Notes under the pieces: model-generated
Told to the model about the DNA's origin: nothing
Database searches by the model: none
Seen by the model: the letters and a program-made list of their open reading frames with translations, nothing else
Position numbers and translations under genes: made by a program
Shown here: in pieces, positions 52,453-61,191 of the stretch
How positions within the stretch are numbered: the first letter of the stretch is position 1
How the letters are laid out: every line of letters starts with the position of its first letter
Source of the DNA: Actinomyces mediterranea
Lineage (GTDB): Bacteria > Actinomycetota > Actinomycetes > Actinomycetales > Actinomycetaceae
Assembly: GCF_900155595.1 (NCBI RefSeq)
Contig: NZ_FTPB01000004.1
Span: 186,001-250,000, forward strand
Direction: 5' to 3'
Length of the DNA: 64,000 nt

Positions 52453-52458
52453 GGCCCC

Positions 52459-53835
52459 ATGTCCGTTCGTGAAACATCATCCCCATCCGCCCAGACACTG
52501 ATCGCCAGACTCGATGAGTCCTTCGAATCACTCGTCGAAGAGCTTGCAGCCCTCGTCGCGATCCCCTCGGTGTCCTCCGACCCCGAACACGCCTCCGACC
52601 TCGACCGTTCCGCCCAACACGTCCGCTCGTCCTTCGAGGCCCTGGGACTGGATGCGGAGATCCTTCAGACCACCACTGACGACGGACTCATCGGCAAGCC
52701 CGCGATCGTGGCCCGCTCCAGGCGCATTGACGGGGCGCGCACCGTTCTTCTCTACGCCCACCACGACGTGCAGCCGGTCGGCGAGGCGGGGCGCTGGACA
52801 TCCGATCCCTTCACCGCGACGATTCGCGGAGAGAGGATCTACGGGCGCGGCACTTCCGACGACGGCGCAGGAATCGTCGTCCACCTCGGTGCCCTGTCGA
52901 TCCTCGGCGAGGACCTTCCCGTCAATGTCGTCGTCTTCATCGAGGGCGAAGAGGAGTTGGGCTCGCCGTCCTTCACGGCCTTTCTCGACGCGTACAGGGA
53001 GAGGCTGCGCGCGGATGTCATCGTCGTCGCCGACTCCGACAATTGGAAGGTCGGCGAGCCCGCCGTCACCTCCTCGCTTCGGGGCAACTGCGTCGCCACC
53101 GTTGACGTCATCATCGCGGACCATGCGGTCCACTCCGGGATGTTCGGCGGCCCCATCCTCGATTCAGTCACCGCTGCGGCCATGTTGATCTCCTCCATGT
53201 ACGACGCCAATGGAGACCTCGCCATCGAAGGCTTGGGCGGCGACTCCACTGCGGATGTCGACTGGCCCGAAGAGGAGTTCAGGGCGGCGGCCGGACTCGT
53301 TGATGGCGTCGAACTCATCGGGACGGGAGACCTCGCCGCGCGGGTGTGGACGAAGCCCTCCGTCACGGTCATCGGTTTCGACGCGCGGCCAGTCGCCGAG
53401 GCCTCCAATACGATCAGCCCCCGCACTCGTTTCAAGCTGTCGCTTCGCACAGCGCCCGGGACGGACCCGCGTGAGTCGATGGATGCACTCGTGGCGTTCC
53501 TCGAATCGCACGCCCCCTTCGGCGCCCGCGTGATCGTGACTCCCGACGAGTACGGGCCCGGATATCGTGCGGATATGGACTCGCCCGTGACCGCTCTCGT
53601 CCACGAAGTCCTCAGCGAAGCCTGGGGCCGTCCGTCCGTTAATATCGGAGTCGGCGGCTCCATCCCCTTCATCTCCGACTTCCAACGATTCTTCCCCGAC
53701 GCGCAGGTCGTTGTTACGGGAGTCGAGGATCCGATGACGAATGCGCATTCTGAAGATGAGTCGCAGTCGCTGACGGACCTTCGCGCCGCCATTCTCGCTG
53801 AGGCCCTCCTGTTGACGCGAGTCGCGCGGCTGTGA
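52459..53835 (+). CDS. M20-family dipeptidase
   Basis: This 458-residue metallopeptidase has the M20 metal-site motifs HHDVQPVG, GRGTSDDGAG, EGEEELGSPSF and a final NAHSEDESQ, with a dimerisation insert (about residues 195-340). It should cleave dipeptides in the cytoplasm using two metal ions. The ATG lies six bases after a TACTCT -10 box, so the transcript is probably leaderless. The TGA stop overlaps the GTG of the glycerate kinase gene (GTGA), so the two are translated together. Substrate range is unknown. Confidence 0.92.
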   Translation: MSVRETSSPSAQTLIARLDESFESLVEELAALVAIPSVSSDPEHASDLDRSAQHVRSSFEALGLDAEILQTTTDDGLIGKPAIVARSRRIDGARTVLLYAHHDVQPVGEAGRWTSDPFTATIRGERIYGRGTSDDGAGIVVHLGALSILGEDLPVNVVVFIEGEEELGSPSFTAFLDAYRERLRADVIVVADSDNWKVGEPAVTSSLRGNCVATVDVIIADHAVHSGMFGGPILDSVTAAAMLISSMYDANGDLAIEGLGGDSTADVDWPEEEFRAAAGLVDGVELIGTGDLAARVWTKPSVTVIGFDARPVAEASNTISPRTRFKLSLRTAPGTDPRESMDALVAFLESHAPFGARVIVTPDEYGPGYRADMDSPVTALVHEVLSEAWGRPSVNIGVGGSIPFISDFQRFFPDAQVVVTGVEDPMTNAHSEDESQSLTDLRAAILAEALLLTRVARL

Positions 53836-54815
53836 CGCGAAGAGTCGCCATCCTCGGGCACTGGGAGTCGGCGGGCGGCGACCCGATCTGTCCGACCCGC
53901 GCCCTCGCTCGCATCGCACAGGGATTTACAGAGGCACGGCCCCACTGGGCTGCGGATATCATCCCCTTCGGGGTGGGGTCGGCCTTCGTGGAGGCGATGA
54001 ATCAAGCGCCGGGGCACTCGTGGGCGCCGATCAGCGTGGAGCGCTCCGAGGATTCCACTGCGAGAGCCGGGCGGGAGGCGAAAGAAGCCCTCGATGCGGG
54101 CCTGACCCCTCTCGTCGAGGGCGGCCACTTGGACGATCCGGACTGCGGATTCGGATTCATCAACGCCTTCACCCCAGCGCCCCTGGGCGCTTCTCCCACG
54201 GTCGATGAACTCACCACGGCCCTCGAAGCGGTGCGTCGAGCGTTCACGGGGCGCGACGTCATTTGCGCGGCGTCGACCAGGCGCCCGCTCCTGGGAATGA
54301 CCTCGGTCCTCGCTGTCGACCCCGATCTTGGGGCGCGTATGGGAACGGATAGGGATCGGCTCGCCGTGCTCGCGCGCTCACTAACGGTAAGAACCCGGGG
54401 CCTCCCTCTGGCGCCGGACCCCACCCGAAGCCGTGAGTCGAATAACTGGGGGAGAATCGACGGTTCGGGAGCCGCGGGGGGAGTGGGGGCTATCATCGCT
54501 GCCGCAGGAGGACGGATCATCCCCACCGGGCACTTCCTGCGCGCCGCGCTTGATCTCGACGCGCGCCTCGACGGCGCCGACCTCGTTATCGTCGCCGAGC
54601 CCCGTCTGCACTCGCCCGCCCTGGCTGATGCGCTCCTCGACGCCATAACGAGTGCTGCCGCCGATCTGGCTCTTCCCGTCGTCGCCGTAGGGGAGGAGTC
54701 CTCCCTGTCCGCCCACGAGCTCGCCGAATGGGGGATGCACGGACAGTTCGTCACCGGCACTGATATCCCGCTCGACGAGGCCGGGGCAAGGGTCGCCAAA
54801 ACATGGGCGATATAG
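53832..54815 (+). CDS. Glycerate kinase-like protein
   Basis: This 327-residue protein resembles the GlxK/GckA glycerate kinase fold. The strongest region is GSGAAGGVGAIIAAAGGRIIPTGHFLRAALDLDARLDGADLVIV, which in the family precedes the active site. The N-terminal half (ALARIAQGFTEARPHWAADIIPFGVG) fits the kinase's GxAxAI start loosely. The protein is shorter than the usual 370-380 residues and divergent, so the substrate may not be glycerate. It begins at GTG within the dipeptidase stop. Confidence 0.75.
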   Translation: MTRRVAILGHWESAGGDPICPTRALARIAQGFTEARPHWAADIIPFGVGSAFVEAMNQAPGHSWAPISVERSEDSTARAGREAKEALDAGLTPLVEGGHLDDPDCGFGFINAFTPAPLGASPTVDELTTALEAVRRAFTGRDVICAASTRRPLLGMTSVLAVDPDLGARMGTDRDRLAVLARSLTVRTRGLPLAPDPTRSRESNNWGRIDGSGAAGGVGAIIAAAGGRIIPTGHFLRAALDLDARLDGADLVIVAEPRLHSPALADALLDAITSAAADLALPVVAVGEESSLSAHELAEWGMHGQFVTGTDIPLDEAGARVAKTWAI

Positions 54816-54941
54816 CCGAAACACAGCGTTCCTGATTGTTTCCTCGGTCTCATCTGCCGTGTCCGCTGTGGCCAGGATCGGCGAGTGGACGTAGGCTGAC
54901 TACCCGTAACACGACTGTTTCATATCAATGAATGGAGCATC

Positions 54942-55295
54942 ATGTCTGACGTTGACATCGAAGCGCCCACCCACGAGGTTCTGCTCACCGACGTCGCAGC
55001 TGCGAAGGTGAAGAGCCTGCTCGAACAGGAGGGCCGTGACGACCTGCGTCTGCGCATCGCCGTCCAGCCCGGCGGTTGTTCGGGTCTCATCTATCAGCTC
55101 TACTTTGATGACCGCATCCTTGACGGAGACGCCCTGCGCGACTTCGACGGCGTCGAGGTCGTCGTCGACCGCATGAGCGTCCCCTACCTCAATGGCGCCA
55201 CCATCGACTTCGCGGATTCCATCGAGCGTCAGGGTTTCACTATCGACAATCCGAACGCCAAGAACACCTGTGCGTGTGGAGAGTCCTTCCACTGA
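54942..55295 (+). CDS. erpA: Iron-sulfur cluster insertion protein ErpA
   Basis: This 117-residue A-type carrier delivers Fe-S clusters to target enzymes. The three ligand cysteines are present in QPGGCSG (Cys46) and the C-terminal CAC (Cys110, Cys112). AATGGAGCATC precedes the ATG, and TAGGCT around 54893 is a probable -10. It lies five bases before the FKBP lipoprotein gene. Actinobacteria generally have one such protein, linked to SUF-assembled clusters. Confidence 0.95.
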   Translation: MSDVDIEAPTHEVLLTDVAAAKVKSLLEQEGRDDLRLRIAVQPGGCSGLIYQLYFDDRILDGDALRDFDGVEVVVDRMSVPYLNGATIDFADSIERQGFTIDNPNAKNTCACGESFH

Positions 55296-55299
55296 GCCT

Positions 55300-56283
55300 A
55301 TGAAGATCACATTGCGCACTGCCGCCGCAGTCATCGCCCTGTCCATGACCGTCACACTGGGGTCCTGCTCATCGACTGACCCCTCCCAATCCAGCGGGGC
55401 GCAGTCCCAGTCGCAGTCCTCGGCGTCCGCCCCCGAGGTCGATCGCTCTGGGAACGGGAACTTCCCCGAGGCCACCGGAGGGTTCGGCGATGACCCGGAG
55501 ATCTCAGCGGGCAGCGGAGACACCCCTGAGAAGATCTTGGTCAAGACCCTCGTCAAGGGCTCGGGAGGCGAGATCCGAGCCGGCGACACCATCGCCGTCA
55601 ATTACGAGTTGGCGCTGTGGGACGGCACGAAGATCGAGTCCTCATTCGAAAACGGTTCACCGTTGGTGACGCCTCTGGCGAATCTCATCCCCGGATGGAC
55701 CCACGGGCTCGCCACCCAGCACGTGGGCGATCGGCTCATGCTCGTCATCCCCGCGCAATACGGCTACGGGGACAAGACGTCGGGCTCAATCCCCGCCGGG
55801 TCGACACTTGTCTTCGTCATCGACATCCTCAACTCCTCCAGCGCCGTCACCGTTGATGAGGAGCTCATGGGGCGGGGCGCCCCCACCGGTGAGTCCCTGC
55901 CCGATGGGATCACCGTCACCGGAGATCCCGGCACAGAGCCGACCATCGCATTCGCAGACGGCGTCGCCATCCCCGATGCGGATTCGCAGACCACGCTCAT
56001 CACGGGCGCGGGCGCGCAAGCGCAATCCGGAGACTACATCGTCTATCAGGGGGTTGGAGCCCCCATCGGCGACGCATCGAAGGCCGTGTCGACATGGTCC
56101 GCTGAATCGCCGCAGGTGATCGCTGCAGATGCGCAGAACCTGGTCGGGACGACAGTCGGCTCGAGAGTCGCATTCATCCTCGGCACTCAATCGCAGCAGT
56201 CGGGATCCGCCTCCTCGGCGTCGCCGACGCTCATCGTCGTCGACGTCATCGGCATCATGAAGCTCGACGGCTCACAGGGCTGA
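55300..56283 (+). CDS. FKBP-type peptidyl-prolyl isomerase lipoprotein
   Basis: This 327-residue protein has a lipobox (LGSC, Cys23) and a Ser/Gln-rich linker, then an FKBP domain (about residues 85-190: GDTIAVNYELALWDGTKIESSF, LIPGWTHGLATQHVGDRLMLVIPAQYGYG). A second, degenerate FKBP-like half follows (about 215-325: GDYIVYQGVGA, VGTTVGSRVAFILGT). It should aid folding of proteins outside the membrane. It begins five bases after erpA without its own clear ribosome-binding site, so coupling with erpA is likely. Confidence 0.88.
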   Translation: MKITLRTAAAVIALSMTVTLGSCSSTDPSQSSGAQSQSQSSASAPEVDRSGNGNFPEATGGFGDDPEISAGSGDTPEKILVKTLVKGSGGEIRAGDTIAVNYELALWDGTKIESSFENGSPLVTPLANLIPGWTHGLATQHVGDRLMLVIPAQYGYGDKTSGSIPAGSTLVFVIDILNSSSAVTVDEELMGRGAPTGESLPDGITVTGDPGTEPTIAFADGVAIPDADSQTTLITGAGAQAQSGDYIVYQGVGAPIGDASKAVSTWSAESPQVIAADAQNLVGTTVGSRVAFILGTQSQQSGSASSASPTLIVVDVIGIMKLDGSQG

Positions 56284-56411
56284 CGACGCACACTACGACT
56301 CGAGGGCGCTCCCCCGCACCGGCGGACCGCCCTCGAGTGCGTACGCGCGTACAATGGACCCGGTTCCAGTCCGATGGATCGTCGGTATCCGCATCACAGG
56401 AGGACATAACA

Positions 56412-56804
56412 GTGAGCGAATCATCTGCCCGCATCCTCGTCTTCAGCGGTGACGCCGCCAAGCGGCGGGCCGTTATCAAAGGCGTCGGCGTGCGCGCCTC
56501 CAAGAATTCCCCCACCATCGAGTGGTCCGAGGCGGCCACCCCCTTTGGGGCGAGGGAACTCGTGGAGAATACCGATTTCGCGCTCCTCATCCTCGATGCG
56601 GAGACCACAAAAGAGGGCGGCATGTCGCTCGCGCACGAGTTGGCGAACACGATCGACACTGTCCCCCCGATCGTCTTCCTCACCGCCCGTCAGCAGGACG
56701 ACTGGTTGGCAACCTGGGCAGGAGGGGCTGCGGCGATTCCAGATCCCCTCGACCCCCTCACCCTTCAGGAGACGGTCGCGGACCTTCTGACGTCGGGGCG
56801 CTGA
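56412..56804 (+). CDS. Receiver-like single-domain protein
   Basis: This 130-residue protein has a CheY-like pattern: RILVFSGDAAKRRAV, FALLILDAETTKEGG (possible phospho-Asp in ILDAE), and PPIVFLTARQQDDWLATWAGG. The acidic pair after strand 1 of true receivers is replaced by SGD, and the conserved Lys near the end is missing, so phosphorylation is doubtful. GTG start with AGGAGGA upstream; TACAAT at 56350-56355 is a likely -10. Its 3' end overlaps the exonuclease gene on the other strand by 47 bases. Confidence 0.75.
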   Translation: MSESSARILVFSGDAAKRRAVIKGVGVRASKNSPTIEWSEAATPFGARELVENTDFALLILDAETTKEGGMSLAHELANTIDTVPPIVFLTARQQDDWLATWAGGAAAIPDPLDPLTLQETVADLLTSGR

Positions 56805-57501
56805 GACTGTGCATAAGGGCAGACGCACGGTGCCCGCCCTTATCGCTGCCCGAGCACCGCTCCTCGTTGATGAGGGCCAAGGCGAGGAGCACTTGCCACG
56901 TCGTATAGGCGTCCGATAGGGCGCGGTGCGCGTGGGGCTGGGCGATCTCGAAGTAATCGGCGAGGGTGGCGAGACGGTGGTTCGCAATGCGCGGTCTCGG
57001 CAGGAGAACGCGCGACAGGGCGAGGGTGTCGATGATGCCGACATTAGGGAATGGCCGGTTGCAGGCCAGTGCCGCCCTCGTGAGGAAGCCCATGTCGAAG
57101 GGCGCGTTATGAGCGACAAGTGTGGGGGCGGGGCCGTCCTCATCGATGCGGGACCAGTCGATGAAACGCGGGAAGACGACATCGATCGGGTCGGCGTCGG
57201 CGACCATCTCAGTCGTGATGCCCGTGAGTTCGGTGATGCGCCGGGGGATGGGGAGAGTCGGGTTCACCATCGAGTGGAATTCGTCGGCGATCCTCCCACT
57301 CATGACCAGCAGCGCCCCGATCTCGGTGATCGCAGAATCGGCCCCCAGACCCGTGGTTTCCACGTCGATGATGACGAAATCTGAATCGAGCAGTGAGGAC
57401 AGGGTCGCTCGAGTGCTCACCTGTGCGCGAGCGGGCGCACGAGTGTCCGGACCTGGATGCCCGCTATCGCGGCTAACGGGCATCGGGGCAGACTTAGGCA
57501 T
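56758..57501 (-). CDS. DEDDh 3'-5' exonuclease (DnaQ-like)
   Basis: This 247-residue protein has the epsilon-type exonuclease domain (about residues 38-215): Exo I VIIDVETTGLG, Exo II HNAPFDMGFL, Exo III with HRALSDAYTT (His and Asp). Such proteins proofread or trim DNA or RNA ends; without a polymerase fusion the exact role is unclear. The N-terminal 35 residues are low in complexity. The ATG giving MPKSAPM was preferred. It is divergent from the acyltransferase gene and overlaps the receiver-like gene tail to tail. Confidence 0.88.
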   Translation of the reverse strand: MPKSAPMPVSRDSGHPGPDTRAPARAQVSTRATLSSLLDSDFVIIDVETTGLGADSAITEIGALLVMSGRIADEFHSMVNPTLPIPRRITELTGITTEMVADADPIDVVFPRFIDWSRIDEDGPAPTLVAHNAPFDMGFLTRAALACNRPFPNVGIIDTLALSRVLLPRPRIANHRLATLADYFEIAQPHAHRALSDAYTTWQVLLALALINEERCSGSDKGGHRASALMHSLSAPTSEGPRPSPEG

Positions 57502-57550
57502 AGAGTTGATTCTAATTCGTGAACTCGTCCTCTTTCCCCAAGGAGGGACC

Positions 57551-58381
57551 ATGGCGTTCTACCAGGCACTCAAGGCTACGGGAGGCCCGATCCTCAAAGC
57601 GGCGTACAAGCCGTGGATCCGCGGCAAGGCGAATATCCCCGCCAAGGGTCCCGCCATTCTTGCCTCGAATCACAATGCCGTATGGGATTCCGTATTTCTG
57701 CCCATGATGCTCGACCGGGAAGTCGTCTTCATGGGGAAGGCCGACTACTTCACGGGGACTGGCGTCAAGGGCTGGGTGACGAAAGAATTCATGCGCGCAG
57801 TCGGTACCATCCCCGTCGACCGCTCCGGGGGGCGTGCTTCCGAGGGCGCACTCAAAGCAGGACTCAAGCGCCTGGGAGAGGGCGAGCTCTTCGGCATCTA
57901 CCCCGAGGGGACCCGCTCCCCGGATGGACGCTTGTATCGTGGCAAGACGGGGGTCGCCAGGCTCGCGCTGTTGTCGGGAGCGCCCGTCATCCCCGTCGCA
58001 ATGATCGGCACCCATACCGCCCAGCCCATCGGTCAGAAGATCCCATCGCGCACGAATATCGGGATGGTCATCGGCGAGCCCCTCGACTTCAGCCGCTACA
58101 AGGGCCTCCACAAGGACCGCTTCGTGTTGCGGGCCATCACCGACGAGATCATGTACAACCTCATGCTGTTGTCCGGGCAGGAGTATGTCGACCTCTACGC
58201 GGCGGATGTCAAGGCGAAGCTCGCTGCCGAGGGCAATTTCGACGGCCCCGTGCCGACCAATGGAAGGGCCGCACCGGGCGGCCGCACAGCCCCCGTCGTC
58301 GACGTGCCCCAGCGTCCCGATGATCAGCCGCCCGTCCCCCTCACCGAGGAGGAACTGCGCTTCATCGACCCATCGGCGTGA
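57551..58381 (+). CDS. 1-acyl-sn-glycerol-3-phosphate acyltransferase family protein
   Basis: This 276-residue PlsC-type enzyme has the HX4D motif at His41-Asp46 (NHNAVWDS) and the glycerol-phosphate motif EGTRSPDG at about residues 119-126, then VIPVAMIGT. It probably acylates lysophosphatidate or a related lipid in phospholipid synthesis, at the inner membrane face. AAGGAGGG precedes the ATG. The last 50 residues are Pro/Ala/Gly-rich. A similar acyltransferase lies in the pknL-aroG region of Mycobacterium tuberculosis. Confidence 0.92.
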   Translation: MAFYQALKATGGPILKAAYKPWIRGKANIPAKGPAILASNHNAVWDSVFLPMMLDREVVFMGKADYFTGTGVKGWVTKEFMRAVGTIPVDRSGGRASEGALKAGLKRLGEGELFGIYPEGTRSPDGRLYRGKTGVARLALLSGAPVIPVAMIGTHTAQPIGQKIPSRTNIGMVIGEPLDFSRYKGLHKDRFVLRAITDEIMYNLMLLSGQEYVDLYAADVKAKLAAEGNFDGPVPTNGRAAPGGRTAPVVDVPQRPDDQPPVPLTEEELRFIDPSA

Positions 58382-58492
58382 CCCATCCCATGGGACGGGC
58401 GCCCTCTCGCCCGAACGTCATCTGACGCTAAGATGAGCACGTTGCGTGCGCGCCGTCCGGCCGCACGAAATATTGGTTGAAAGGTGTCATCC

Positions 58493-59710
58493 ATGTCGGT
58501 TCGCCGCGTCGCTCTGCTCACCGCCGGCGGTTTCGCCCCGTGCCTCTCCTCCGCTGTCGGAGGCCTCATCGAGCGCTACAACGAGATCGATCCCTCTGTT
58601 GAGATCATCGCCTACCAGAACGGCTACCACGGCCTGCTCACCGGTAACTACGTCGTCGTCGACGAAGAGGCCCGCACGCACGCAGCCGTCCTCCACCGCT
58701 ACGGCGGTTCCCCGATCGGGAACTCCCGCGTGAAGCTCACCAATGCGAAGAACCTCGTCGAGCGAGGCCTCGTCGCCGAGGGCGAGGACCCCCTTGAGAA
58801 GGCTGCCGAGCAGCTCCGCAAGGACGGCGTCGACGTGCTCCACACCATCGGTGGTGACGATACGAACACCACCGCCGCCGACCTGGCCGCCTACCTCGAA
58901 GAGCACGACTACCACCTCACCGTTGTCGGCCTTCCCAAGACCATCGATAACGACGTCATCCCGATCCGCCAGTCCCTCGGCGCATGGACCGCCGCCGAAG
59001 AAGTCTCCGAGTACGCTCAGAACATCATCGGCGAGCACCGCTCCAACCCCCGCATGCTCATCATCCATGAGATCATGGGCCGCCATTGCGGTTGGCTCAC
59101 CGCCGCGGGCTCAAAGGAATACCACGAATGGCTTAAGACCCAGCAGTGGGTCCCCTCCATCGGATTGTCGAAGGAGCGCTGGGACATCCACGCCGTGTTC
59201 CTGCCCGAAATGGCCCTCGACATCGATGCCGAGGCCAAACGCCTCAAGGCGATCATGGATGAGCAGGGCAATGTCAACATCTTCTTGTCCGAGGGCGCCG
59301 GCGTTCCCGAGATCATCGCCGAGATGGAGGCCGCGGGCGTCGAGGTCCAGCGCGACCCCTTCGGCCATGTCAAGCTCGATACGATCAACCCCGGCCAGTG
59401 GTTCGCGAAGCAGTTCGCCTCGAAGATCGAGGCCGAGAAGGTCATGGTTCAAAAGTCCGGCTATTTCTCGCGCTCCTCGCGCGCGAATGCCGACGATCTG
59501 CGCCTCATCAAGTCGATGACCGACCTCGCCGTTGAATGCGCCCTCAAGGGAGAGTCCGGCGTCATTGGACACGACGAGGAGAACGGCGACCGCCTCTGTG
59601 CCATCGCCTTCCCGCGCATCGCCGGGGGCAAGCCCTTCGACATCACGCAGGAGTGGTTCACCGACATGATGGCCGAGATCGGCCAGAGCGTGAAGCCTGC
59701 TGCCAATTGA
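58493..59710 (+). CDS. pfp: Pyrophosphate-dependent 6-phosphofructokinase
   Basis: This 405-residue phosphofructokinase has GGDDT at residues 120-124, where ATP enzymes have GGDGS; the second Asp marks use of pyrophosphate. PKTIDND (residues 148-154) holds the catalytic Asp and MGRHCGWL the sugar-binding region. It phosphorylates fructose 6-phosphate reversibly, in glycolysis and gluconeogenesis. ATG 58493 (MSVRRVALL) fits the family start; a GTG three codons earlier is possible. TAAGAT just upstream (around 58430) is a likely -10. Its TGA overlaps the TTG start proposed for aroG. Confidence 0.93.
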   Translation: MSVRRVALLTAGGFAPCLSSAVGGLIERYNEIDPSVEIIAYQNGYHGLLTGNYVVVDEEARTHAAVLHRYGGSPIGNSRVKLTNAKNLVERGLVAEGEDPLEKAAEQLRKDGVDVLHTIGGDDTNTTAADLAAYLEEHDYHLTVVGLPKTIDNDVIPIRQSLGAWTAAEEVSEYAQNIIGEHRSNPRMLIIHEIMGRHCGWLTAAGSKEYHEWLKTQQWVPSIGLSKERWDIHAVFLPEMALDIDAEAKRLKAIMDEQGNVNIFLSEGAGVPEIIAEMEAAGVEVQRDPFGHVKLDTINPGQWFAKQFASKIEAEKVMVQKSGYFSRSSRANADDLRLIKSMTDLAVECALKGESGVIGHDEENGDRLCAIAFPRIAGGKPFDITQEWFTDMMAEIGQSVKPAAN

Positions 59711-61134
59711 ATCTCCCCGTTCAGCCGGGTCGCGGCGCCAGCAGATTCTCATCGGATCCGCGGCGCCGCGACCCGGAACAACTGTGGTCCCCCGAGGGCG
59801 GTGCTGAAGCCCCCTGGGACTCCTGGCGCTCCCGCGAAGCACTTCAGCAGCCGCAGTACCCCGACGAGGACGCTCTCGTCGACGTGACCGCACAGCTGCG
59901 CAAACAACCGCCCCTCGTCTTCGCGGGCGAGGTCGACGACCTGCGGGCATGGATGGGCGCGGCAGGTCGGGGCGAAGCATTCATCCTCACCGGCGGTGAC
60001 TGTGCGGAGACATTCGCGGAGGCGACTGCGGACCACCTGCGCCTGAAGATCCAGACGATCCTTCAGATGGCGGTCGTCCTCACCTATGGCGCGTCGCTGC
60101 CCGTCGTGAAAATCGGAAGGATCGCCGGCCAGTATGCGAAGCCGCGGTCCTCCGACCTGGAGACGCGGGACGGGGTGACGCTCCCGTCCTATCGGGGCGA
60201 CGCCGTGAACTCTTTCGAATTCACCGAAGAGGCTCGCACCCCCGACCCGATGCGCCTCATGGAGACGTACCATCACGCATCGTCGACGCTCAACCTCATC
60301 CGCGCCTTCACGAAGGGCGGGTATGCGGACCTGCGGCTCGTGCACCATTGGAACCGCGGATTCACCTCGAATCCCGCCTATGCGCGTTATGAGTCCCTCG
60401 CCGAGGAGATCCACCGCGCCGTTAAGTTCATGGCCGCCGCTGGCGCCGACTTCGATTCGCTGCGCGAGGTGGACCTGTATTCAGCGCACGAGGCGCTGCT
60501 GCTCGAATATGAGTCGGCGATGACGCGCATCGACTCGCGCACGAGTCTTCCCTACGACACCTCAGGCCACTTCCTGTGGATCGGGGAGCGCACCCGTGAC
60601 CTCGACGGCGCCCATATCGAACTTCTGGCGCGCGTGCGAAACCCCGTCGGAGTCAAACTCGGCCCCACCACCTCGGTCGAGCAGATGCTCGGCCTCATTG
60701 AGCGCCTCAACCCCGATGGTGAGGGGGGTCGCCTGACTTTCATCACCCGCATGGGTGCCGACCGCGTCACGGATACCCTTATCCCGCTGCTTGAAGCGTC
60801 GAAGGCCGATGGGCGGCCCGTCACGTGGGTCACCGACCCCATGCATGGCAACACGATCACCTCTTCGACGGGCTACAAGACGCGCCGCTTCGAGACGATC
60901 ATGGATGAGGTGCGCGGCTTCTTCGAGTCGCACAACGAGGTCGGGACGGTGCCCGGCGGGATTCACGTCGAGCTGACAGGCGATGACGTTACGGAAGTAG
61001 TCGGAGGGTCGCTCCACCTCGACGATGAGTCACTCGAGTCGCGGTATGAGACTCTCGTCGATCCGAGGCTCAATCATCAGCAGTCCCTCGAAATGGCGTT
61101 CCAGGTCGCCGAATACCTCAGGCGCGACGCCTGA
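59707..61134 (+). CDS. aroG: Class II DAHP synthase
   Basis: This 475-residue plant-type 3-deoxy-7-phosphoheptulonate synthase starts the shikimate pathway from PEP and erythrose 4-phosphate. Motifs include FILTGGDCAETFAEAT (metal-site Cys), KIGRIAGQYAKPRS, SGHFLWIGERTRDLDGAHIE, GVKLGPTTS, FITRMGADR and WVTDPMHGNT. The start is uncertain. A TTG inside the TTGA that ends pfp gives a normal length and coupling, but its ribosome-binding site is poor; the next start codons are too late. It is convergent with pknL across a hairpin, as in mycobacteria. Confidence 0.93.
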   Translation: MNLPVQPGRGASRFSSDPRRRDPEQLWSPEGGAEAPWDSWRSREALQQPQYPDEDALVDVTAQLRKQPPLVFAGEVDDLRAWMGAAGRGEAFILTGGDCAETFAEATADHLRLKIQTILQMAVVLTYGASLPVVKIGRIAGQYAKPRSSDLETRDGVTLPSYRGDAVNSFEFTEEARTPDPMRLMETYHHASSTLNLIRAFTKGGYADLRLVHHWNRGFTSNPAYARYESLAEEIHRAVKFMAAAGADFDSLREVDLYSAHEALLLEYESAMTRIDSRTSLPYDTSGHFLWIGERTRDLDGAHIELLARVRNPVGVKLGPTTSVEQMLGLIERLNPDGEGGRLTFITRMGADRVTDTLIPLLEASKADGRPVTWVTDPMHGNTITSSTGYKTRRFETIMDEVRGFFESHNEVGTVPGGIHVELTGDDVTEVVGGSLHLDDESLESRYETLVDPRLNHQQSLEMAFQVAEYLRRDA

Positions 61135-61142
61135 TCGCTCAC

Positions 61143-61182
61143 CCGTACAGCCCCCGCCCGATAATGATGGTCGGCTGTACGG
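61143..61182. terminator. Hairpin between convergent aroG and pknL
   Basis: CCGTACAGCC (61143-61152) and GGCTGTACGG (61173-61182) are perfect inverted 10-base arms with a 20-base loop, placed between two gene 3' ends. There is no U-run. Confidence 0.55.
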
Positions 61183-61191
61183 ATCAATGGA

